Shown piece by piece: positions 58,110 to 64,000 of a stretch of 64,000 nt of DNA (positions are counted from its first letter, which is position 1; each line of letters opens with the position of its first letter). The position numbers and the translations under genes were made by a program. Source of the stretch: an uncultured Lachnospiraceae bacterium. GTDB lineage: Bacteria > Bacillota > Clostridia > Lachnospirales > Lachnospiraceae. The notes under the pieces were generated by a model. That model ran no database searches, was not told the DNA's origin, and saw only the letters and a list, made by a program, of their open reading frames with translations. The DNA is taken from positions 1 through 64,000 of the forward strand of contig CANRPO010000014.1 of assembly GCA_947632515.1 (NCBI GenBank). The letters are read 5' to 3'.

Positions 58110-59744
58110 ATGAGCGAGCTGCATATTTTGTTTACCGGAACGGGCAGGCGCGTGGAGCTGCTGCAGGCTTTTCGCCAGGCTGCCTTGCGGCTGGGCGTCA
58201 ACTTAAAGATATATGGCGCCGATATGGCCGGGGATGCGCCTGCGTCAGCGTTCTGTGATTACAGCAGAAAGATCTGCGCTATGCGGGATGCGGACTATAT
58301 TCCGCAGCTCCTTGAGATCTGCAGAAAGGACCGTATCGATCTGCTGATCCCGACGATCGACACGGATCTGATCATTCTGTCTGAGAACAGAGAGCGGTTT
58401 ATGGCCATCGGAACGAGGGTGATGATCAGCAGTGCGGACAAGATCGCCCTCTGTAGGGACAAAAATAACACCTATGATTTTTTCGTTTCCTGCGGTCTGC
58501 GCGCCCCCAGACCCACCAACGACTACCGCAGATACGAGGGGCCGTATCCGTGCTTTATCAAGCCCAAGGACGGCAGCAGCAGCGTCAACGCTTTCAAGGT
58601 GGAGCGCCCGCAGGAGCTTGCCGCCTACGCCGCGCGGATCGGTGACTACATTATTCAGCCTTTTATCGACGGCACGGAGTATACGATCGATATTTTCTGC
58701 GATTTTGACGGGAATCCGATCTATATTGTGCCGCGCGAGCGGATCGCCGTCCGCAGCGGCGAGGTTCTGAAAACAAGGATCACGCTGGATAAGCGGATGA
58801 TCGGGGAGGCCGGGCGGTTAGTGCGGCAGTTTCACCCGTGCGGGGCGATCACGGTGCAGTTGATCAGACAGAAGGATTCGGGGGAGGACTACTTCATTGA
58901 GATCAATCCCAGATATGGCGGCGGCGCGCCGTTGAGCATGAAGGCGGGAGCGGACTCACCGGTGGCGGTTCTGCGCCTGCTGACAGGGGAAACCTTGGGG
59001 TATCAGGAAGAAGGGATCCGTGACGGCGCGGTATTTTCCCGATTTGACCAGAGTATCTGTATCGTGCGCGAGAGTCGGCAGACAGGTGCGCAGACAAGAC
59101 CGATAAAGGGTGTTATTTTTGACTTGGACGATACGCTGTACGCGGAGAAAGAGTATGTCAGAAGCGGTTTTCGGGCGGTGGCGAAATATCTGGAAAATGA
59201 CGGGGCCGAGGAGAAACTTTGGAACTATTTTCTCGAAGGAAAGAATGCCATCGACGAACTCCTGGAGGAGTTGGGTCAGCAGGAAAAGAAACCGCACTGT
59301 CTGACCATATATCGGGAGCAGATGCCTGAGATCACCCTTTACGAGGGGGCAAGGGAGTTGATTGGCAAGCTGAAGGAGGCGGGTATCCGTGTCGGCATCA
59401 TTACGGACGGCAGAGTCAGCGGGCAGCAGAACAAACTGGCTGCCTTGGGGCTGGATGAGCTTGTCGAGGACAGGATCATCACGGATGCTCTGGGTGGTGA
59501 GCGTTTCCGAAAGCCCAACGACATCGCTTTTCGCATCATGCAGTGCAGATGGGGGCTCCCGTTTGAGGAGATGGCGTATGTGGGGGACAATCTGAACAAA
59601 GACTTCCAGGCGCCCAGACAGCTCGGCATGAGATGTATCTATTTTGAGAACAGGGACGGCCTGTATTACAGCGCCGAGGCGGACAGCGAGGACTGCGATG
59701 CAAAGATTGAGCAGATTTCGGATGCGATATGTGTTATGCTGTGA
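58110..59744 (+). CDS. ATP-grasp / HAD hydrolase fusion
   Basis: A 544-residue two-domain protein. Residues about 1-320 form an ATP-grasp enzyme: FTGTGRRVELLQAFRQAA start, PCFIKPKDGSSSVNAF near 149, QPFIDGTEYTIDIFCDFDG and YFIEINPRYGGGAP near 261 for the metal site. Residues about 330-540 are a HAD-type hydrolase with nucleophile motif FDLDDTLY (Asp338, Asp340), IITDGRVSGQQNK, KPNDIAF and YVGDNLNKDF. The first half resembles carbamoyl-phosphate synthase-like ligases, the second a phosphoglycolate-type phosphatase. Fusions of this kind occur in capsule loci but their reaction is not known to me. It may ligate and dephosphorylate the same small molecule. Confidence 0.8.
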   Translation: MSELHILFTGTGRRVELLQAFRQAALRLGVNLKIYGADMAGDAPASAFCDYSRKICAMRDADYIPQLLEICRKDRIDLLIPTIDTDLIILSENRERFMAIGTRVMISSADKIALCRDKNNTYDFFVSCGLRAPRPTNDYRRYEGPYPCFIKPKDGSSSVNAFKVERPQELAAYAARIGDYIIQPFIDGTEYTIDIFCDFDGNPIYIVPRERIAVRSGEVLKTRITLDKRMIGEAGRLVRQFHPCGAITVQLIRQKDSGEDYFIEINPRYGGGAPLSMKAGADSPVAVLRLLTGETLGYQEEGIRDGAVFSRFDQSICIVRESRQTGAQTRPIKGVIFDLDDTLYAEKEYVRSGFRAVAKYLENDGAEEKLWNYFLEGKNAIDELLEELGQQEKKPHCLTIYREQMPEITLYEGARELIGKLKEAGIRVGIITDGRVSGQQNKLAALGLDELVEDRIITDALGGERFRKPNDIAFRIMQCRWGLPFEEMAYVGDNLNKDFQAPRQLGMRCIYFENRDGLYYSAEADSEDCDAKIEQISDAICVML

Positions 59745-59758
59745 TAAGGAACAGAAAA

Positions 59759-60841
59759 ATGAGTAGAGTATTGATTTTGACAAACTCCTCAGGCGGTCTG
59801 TACGATTTCAGAAATGAATTTGTGACGGCTCTTCTTGCGGAGCATGAGGTCTTTATCAGCCTGCCGGATGACGTCAGGACGAAGGAACTTCGCGCGGAGG
59901 GCGCGCGGATCATACAGACGCCCATCCACCGCAGGGGTATGAATCCGTTGGAGGACATCAGGCTGTATCTGACTTACCGCAGACTGATGCGGGAGCTTAA
60001 GCCCGATCTGGTCGTCACTTACACCATCAAACCCAATATTTATGGCGGTTTCTGTGCAGGCAGGATGAAGATCCCGTACATTGCCACGATCACCGGCCTC
60101 GGCGGCGCTTTTGACAGGAGCGGAGCGTTTGTCAGGCTGATCGTTTCCATGTATCGGGCGGGACTTAAGAAGGCGTCCTGCGTCTTTTTCCAGAATGAGG
60201 AGAATCGACAGATCTTTCGCAAGTTTGGCATTGCGGGCAAGCGGGACAGACTTGTCATGGGCTCCGGCGTCAATCTGGACAGACATTCCCTTGCGCCGTA
60301 TCCGGAGGGGGACGAAACGCGCTTTCTGTTTGTGGGGCGCGTGATGAAGGAACGGGGCATTTTGGAATTTGTGGAGGCGGCGCGAAGGCTGCACAGTGAT
60401 AAGATATTCTTCGATATACTGGGGGCCTGCGACGAGGATTATCAGGAGATGCTGGACCGGCTGGAACAGGAGGGCGTCATTCGGCAGCTTGGCTTTCACA
60501 CAGAAGTACATCCCTATCTGGCGCAGGCCGGCGCCATCGTCGTGGCCTCTTTCCACGAGGGCATGTCCAACACACTGATCGAGGCGGCGGCAACGGGAAG
60601 GCCGGTCATTGCCTCGAAGATCAGCGGATGTAAGGAGGCGTTCGAGGAGGGAAGGACGGGATTCGGTTTCACGCCGGGCAGAGCGGAGGAGCTGGTCGAC
60701 GCGCTGGAGCGGTTCTTGGCGCTGCCGTTCGAGAGCCGGCGCGAGATGGGACTTGCGGCGAGGGCAAAGATGGAGCGGGAATTTGACCGCAGGAAAGTGA
60801 CGGCGTCTTATATGGACGAGGTACATCAGATACTTTCATGA
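59759..60841 (+). CDS. GT4 family glycosyltransferase (PglA/TuaC-like)
   Basis: A 360-residue GT-B enzyme. The first domain starts RVLILTNSSGGLYDFRNEFV and contains VVTYTIKPNIYGGFCAGRM, the pattern of GT4 enzymes that act on UndPP-linked acceptors. The second has FLFVGRVMKERGILEFVEAA and EGMSNTLIEAAATGRP. It would add the second sugar after the PglC-like step. AAGGA precedes the ATG at 59759. The next reading frame overlaps its stop, though the next gene's real start is 47 bases on. Confidence 0.87.
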   Translation: MSRVLILTNSSGGLYDFRNEFVTALLAEHEVFISLPDDVRTKELRAEGARIIQTPIHRRGMNPLEDIRLYLTYRRLMRELKPDLVVTYTIKPNIYGGFCAGRMKIPYIATITGLGGAFDRSGAFVRLIVSMYRAGLKKASCVFFQNEENRQIFRKFGIAGKRDRLVMGSGVNLDRHSLAPYPEGDETRFLFVGRVMKERGILEFVEAARRLHSDKIFFDILGACDEDYQEMLDRLEQEGVIRQLGFHTEVHPYLAQAGAIVVASFHEGMSNTLIEAAATGRPVIASKISGCKEAFEEGRTGFGFTPGRAEELVDALERFLALPFESRREMGLAARAKMEREFDRRKVTASYMDEVHQILS

Positions 60842-60888
60842 CGATTGCCATGATGCATATACGAAGAGGGAAAGGAAGGAAAAGAACA

Positions 60889-62205
60889 ATGAACTTGTAC
60901 GAAAAGATAGTGGGCGGTGAGGAGAAGATCTCGCTGGTCGGTCTGGGATATGTGGGTATGCCCATCGCGGTCGCCTTTGCGAGAAAAGTAAAGGTGGTAG
61001 GTTTCGATCTGAATGCGGAGAAGATCGGCCTTTATAAAAAGGGCGTCGATCCCACAGGCGAAGTGGGAAACGAAGTCATCAAGACTTCCACGGTGGATTT
61101 CACGGCGGACGCCTCCAAATTACGCGAGGCGAAATTCCATATCGTGGCGGTCCCCACGCCGGTGAAACCCGATCACACGCCGGATCTGTCTCCCGTGGAG
61201 GGCGCGAGCCGCATTTTAGGGCAGAATCTGACCAAAGGTTCGGTGGTTGTATATGAGTCCACGGTCTATCCGGGGGTCACGGAGGACATCTGCGTGCCGA
61301 TCCTGGAAAAAGAGTCGGGGCTTAAATGCGGCGTGGGCTTTAAGATCGGCTACTCCCCGGAGAGGATCAACCCCGGCGATAAGGTGCACAGATTGGAAAC
61401 GATCACGAAGATCGTGTCCGGCATGGACGAGGAGACGCTGGACACGGTGGCGAAGGTGTATGAGCTTGTGGTGGAGGCGGGCGTGTACCGCGCGGAATCC
61501 ATCAAGGTGGCGGAGGCCGCAAAGGTGATCGAGAACAGCCAGCGCGACATCAATATTGCGTTCATGAACGAACTGTCGATCATCTTTCATAAGATGGGCA
61601 TCGATACGCTGGCGGTGCTGAAGGCAGCCGGAACCAAGTGGAATTTCCTGCCCTTCAGGCCCGGTCTGGTGGGCGGTCACTGTATCGGCGTGGACCCGTA
61701 CTATCTCACATACAAGTCGGAGGAATTGGGCTATCATTCGCGCATCATTCTCGCCGGCAGGCGGATCAATGACGAGATGGGAAAATATGTGGCGGAGAGT
61801 CTTGTGAAGAGTCTGATCAAGGTGAGCGTTCCGGTCAAGGGCGCCAAGGTGGCGATCCTCGGCTTTACCTTCAAGGAGAATTGTCCTGATACGAGAAATA
61901 CGAAGGTGATCGACATCTACAATGAATTGGGTGAGTACGATATTCACCCGCTGGTGGTGGACCCGACGGCGGACGCATACGAGGCACGGCGTCTGTATGG
62001 CCTGTCCTTTGGCAGTCTGGACGATGTCAGGGAGATGGACGCGGTGATCGTGGCGGTCGCGCACGATGCTTTCAAGGAACTCACAAAGGCGGATTTTGAT
62101 AAATTCTACAAGGCGGGGAACGCTAAGAAGGTGCTGGCGGACATCAAGGGTATTCTGAACAGGGAAGATTACATGACGGCGGATTATCATTATTGGAGAT
62201 TGTAA
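60889..62205 (+). CDS. UDP-N-acetylhexosamine 6-dehydrogenase (TviB/WbpO-like)
   Basis: A 438-residue NAD-dependent enzyme that oxidises the C6 alcohol of a UDP-hexosamine to a uronate. The NAD site is VGLGYVGMPIAVAFA near 17. The catalytic Cys265 is in GGHCIGVDPYYLTYKSEELG, and GFTFKENCPDTRNTKVIDIY is near the C-terminus. This motif set fits the TviB/WbpO group over UDP-glucose dehydrogenase. The 4-epimerase at 63599 would complete a route to UDP-GalNAcA. The ATG at 60889 follows AAGGAAGG; the ATG at 60838 would overlap the GT4. Confidence 0.87.
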   Translation: MNLYEKIVGGEEKISLVGLGYVGMPIAVAFARKVKVVGFDLNAEKIGLYKKGVDPTGEVGNEVIKTSTVDFTADASKLREAKFHIVAVPTPVKPDHTPDLSPVEGASRILGQNLTKGSVVVYESTVYPGVTEDICVPILEKESGLKCGVGFKIGYSPERINPGDKVHRLETITKIVSGMDEETLDTVAKVYELVVEAGVYRAESIKVAEAAKVIENSQRDINIAFMNELSIIFHKMGIDTLAVLKAAGTKWNFLPFRPGLVGGHCIGVDPYYLTYKSEELGYHSRIILAGRRINDEMGKYVAESLVKSLIKVSVPVKGAKVAILGFTFKENCPDTRNTKVIDIYNELGEYDIHPLVVDPTADAYEARRLYGLSFGSLDDVREMDAVIVAVAHDAFKELTKADFDKFYKAGNAKKVLADIKGILNREDYMTADYHYWRL

Positions 62206-62206
62206 A

Positions 62207-63577
62207 GTGACTGTAAACCGCAAGAGATCGTTGTTTTATTTCATAGGTCTGCTACTTTTTTTCCTGGGCATGTACGCGGCGTGCGGCATCGGTATCTACA
62301 ATGATTCCGAACAGTACATTTCCATGCATATTCACAGAGAGCCGCTCTATCCGCTGTTTCTGGCCTTCTTTAGAATGGCGGCGGGAGCGGACAGAGGGCT
62401 TGCGTGGGCGGTCGCCGCGCAGAGCATTCTGGCGGCGGGCAGTATTTTTGTCCTGATAGAGTATCTGCGGCAAAAATTCTCTCCGGGGATTGCGGGAGAG
62501 CTGGTACTGCTCGCGCTGGAGCTTGCGCCCCATCTGGTCACCAGATATGTGTCGGCTTACGGGATCTTCATGGAGAGCTCGATCATGAGCGAGGCGCTCT
62601 GCATTCCGCTGTTTCAGATCTATATTCTGTTTCTGCTGCGCATGGTTTTTGAGAGGAAAAAGACGGATGCCGTATGGGGACTGGTCTTCGCTTGGCTGCT
62701 CTCCATGACAAGGGGGCAGATGATGACGACGCTTCTTCTGTGGCTGGTGGTTCTGTGCTTTGTTCTGATCCTGCGGAGGCAATATCGGAAAATGCTGCTC
62801 CCCGTGCTGGCGGTGGCGTGCGCTTTCGGCTTGAGGAGTCTGGCCGTGCACACTTACAACTATTTTGTGACCGGGTATTTTATCGGAAACACTTACGGGC
62901 AGGTCAACACGCTCACCAATGTGCTCTACGCCTGCGACGAGGAGGACGGAGAAGTATTTGAGGAGGGAAGCTTAGAACGGCAGTTTTTTGAGCAGTTCTA
63001 CGCCGAGGCAGACGAGATGGGCGCCAACTACAAGTATGGCGGAGACACTTTTGCGGAGCGCGCGGAGCACCTGGAAACTTATCATGACAGACTGAAGTTT
63101 GAGATATTGGAGGCGGGGCTGTCCTCCTATTACTGGCAGCTTGAAGGAACGGAGGATTACTACACCCAGAGTCTGTTGTCAAACGAGATGGCGGGCAGAA
63201 TGCTGCGGAAACTTTTGCCGGCATGCCTGAAACAGTGGATGTACGATTATGTGCTGCTGTGCGTCTATGGTTTGATCCGGAGTATAGCGGTGGTCCACCC
63301 GCTGATCAACCGGCTCGCGCTGATCCTGTATGCGCTTGCGATCGGGCTTTCGGCGTGGCAGATCCGGCGCAGGAGGCAAAGCGATGCGGTGTGGGTCATG
63401 GGTATCGCGCTGCTGTTTGCGGTGGCGAACGCCTGCGCAACTTCATTGACGATCATGTGCCTCTCGCGCTATATGATCTACGGCTTTTCCCTTTTCTATA
63501 TGGCGTTGTTCCTGCTGGGAAGAGAAGTGTTGTCGGATCTTGCGGGGGGGGGCGGCAGGCGCAGAGAGGATAAATAA
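62207..63577 (+). CDS. Polytopic membrane protein, GT-C-like
   Basis: A 456-residue protein with about ten membrane segments. The first outer loop reads NDSEQYISMHIHREPLYP at about 29-46, with acidic and His/Tyr residues, and LVTRYVSAYGIFMESSIMSE near 108. The layout resembles GT-C transferases that use polyprenyl-phosphate sugars. A long hydrophilic loop (about 235-325) separates two membrane blocks. It starts with GTG one base after the dehydrogenase stop, with GGAG upstream. A run of nine G lies in codons 446-449, near the end. Confidence 0.6.
   Translation: MTVNRKRSLFYFIGLLLFFLGMYAACGIGIYNDSEQYISMHIHREPLYPLFLAFFRMAAGADRGLAWAVAAQSILAAGSIFVLIEYLRQKFSPGIAGELVLLALELAPHLVTRYVSAYGIFMESSIMSEALCIPLFQIYILFLLRMVFERKKTDAVWGLVFAWLLSMTRGQMMTTLLLWLVVLCFVLILRRQYRKMLLPVLAVACAFGLRSLAVHTYNYFVTGYFIGNTYGQVNTLTNVLYACDEEDGEVFEEGSLERQFFEQFYAEADEMGANYKYGGDTFAERAEHLETYHDRLKFEILEAGLSSYYWQLEGTEDYYTQSLLSNEMAGRMLRKLLPACLKQWMYDYVLLCVYGLIRSIAVVHPLINRLALILYALAIGLSAWQIRRRRQSDAVWVMGIALLFAVANACATSLTIMCLSRYMIYGFSLFYMALFLLGREVLSDLAGGGGRRREDK
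63544..63552 (+). repeat. G9 homopolymer near the end of the membrane protein gene
   Basis: Nine consecutive G about 25 bases before the stop of the 456-residue protein. A slip would change only the last few residues. Confidence 0.85.
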
Positions 63578-63598
63578 CAGAACGGATGGGAGAGAGAA

Positions 63599-64000
63599 AT
63601 GGGATTTCGGGAACTGAAATTTGATGAAAAAAGTGTATTTCTTGTCACAGGCGGCGCGGGCTTTATCGGTTCAAATATCTGTGAGGCGCTGATCGATCTG
63701 GGGTATACCGTGCGCTGTTTGGACAATCTTTCCACGGGTAAGTACGAGAACATAGAGCCGCTTACGTCTAATGGACGATTTACTTTTATCGAGGGTGACA
63801 TCAGAGAGCAGGCCACCTGTATGGCGGCGACAGCGGGTGCGGACTATGTGCTCAATCAGGCGGCGTGGGGCAGCGTGCCCCGCAGTATCGAGATGCCTCT
63901 TCTGTACGAGGAGATCAATATCAGAGGTACGCTGAATATGATGGAGGCCGCCAGACAGAACGGCGTCAAAAAGTTCGTCTATGCGTCCAGCTCTTCGGTG
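63599..64000 (+). CDS. NAD-dependent UDP-hexosamine 4-epimerase, partial (TviC/WbpP-like)
   Basis: The first 134 codons of a short-chain dehydrogenase family epimerase, cut by the window end. VFLVTGGAGFIGSNICEAL begins at residue 14, and LDNLSTGKYENI is typical of the NAD ribose site. NQAAWGSVPRSIEMPL matches the SVPRS motif of WbpP/TviC-type UDP-GlcNAc 4-epimerases. Ser/Tyr/Lys catalytic residues would follow (the visible part ends at FVYASSSSV). GGGAGAG is upstream of the ATG. It pairs with the dehydrogenase at 60889. Confidence 0.88.
   Translation, partial: MGFRELKFDEKSVFLVTGGAGFIGSNICEALIDLGYTVRCLDNLSTGKYENIEPLTSNGRFTFIEGDIREQATCMAATAGADYVLNQAAWGSVPRSIEMPLLYEEINIRGTLNMMEAARQNGVKKFVYASSSSV

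Overview
The window is almost wholly a large cell-surface polysaccharide biosynthesis region, most likely from a spore-forming-lineage Clostridia such as a Lachnospiraceae. This rests on a stand-alone Spo0A-type DNA-binding domain, a DUF3048 lipoprotein, strong GGAGG-type ribosome binding sites, Gram-positive-style U-tract terminators, and GC-rich genes between AT-rich promoter islands. No rRNA, transposase, integrase or CRISPR array was seen. Forty-two of the 44 protein genes lie on the + strand; the last is cut by the window end.

Layout. 1-191: tRNA-Glu and tRNA-Cys. 515-1675 (-): DUF3048 lipoprotein. 1930-6737: dTDP-rhamnose reductase, GDP-mannose dehydratase, a polytopic protein and GDP-fucose synthase. 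6837-7217: orphan Spo0A C-terminal domain with its own promoter and terminator. 7323-19507: assembly and glycosyltransferase block with a polytopic priming transferase, a chain-length protein, an EpsG-type polymerase, seven cytoplasmic glycosyltransferases and a GT-C enzyme. 19539-24168: pseB, pseC and a large GT-C-like protein. 24165-31745: an AraC regulator, a sugar ABC uptake system and a GH2 beta-galactosidase, a catabolic cassette inside the glycan locus. 31922-37200: a GT2, then pseG, pseF, pseI and an ATP-grasp enzyme. 37191-38411 (-): a PLP decarboxylase-fold enzyme. 38562-39641: a GT52/polysialyltransferase-like enzyme. 39806-45221: ABC flippase/exporter, GtrA, acyltransferase and a membrane protein. 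45359-51780: WecE-type aminotransferase, membrane protein, a GNAT that may be PseH, a GtrB-like GT2 and a DUF6020-like protein. 51870-64000: a second O-antigen polymerase/ligase candidate, a Pgl-like trio (4,6-dehydratase, aminotransferase, PglC-type priming transferase), an ATP-grasp-HAD fusion, a GT4, and a nucleotide-sugar dehydrogenase and epimerase pair.

How the genes fit together. Precursor genes point to dTDP-L-rhamnose, GDP-L-fucose, CMP-pseudaminic acid, a 4-amino-4,6-dideoxy sugar, a bacillosamine-like UDP sugar and a UDP-N-acetylhexosaminuronate. Two kinds of priming enzyme and two polymerase candidates suggest two glycans, or one glycan plus a decorating system. A PglK-like ABC protein is the only flippase candidate; no Wzx is visible. 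Many cassettes begin with their own promoter, often with an extended -10 (TGn) element, so the region reads as a mosaic of separately transcribed modules.

All functions are inferred from motifs and family resemblance read by eye; no database search was run.
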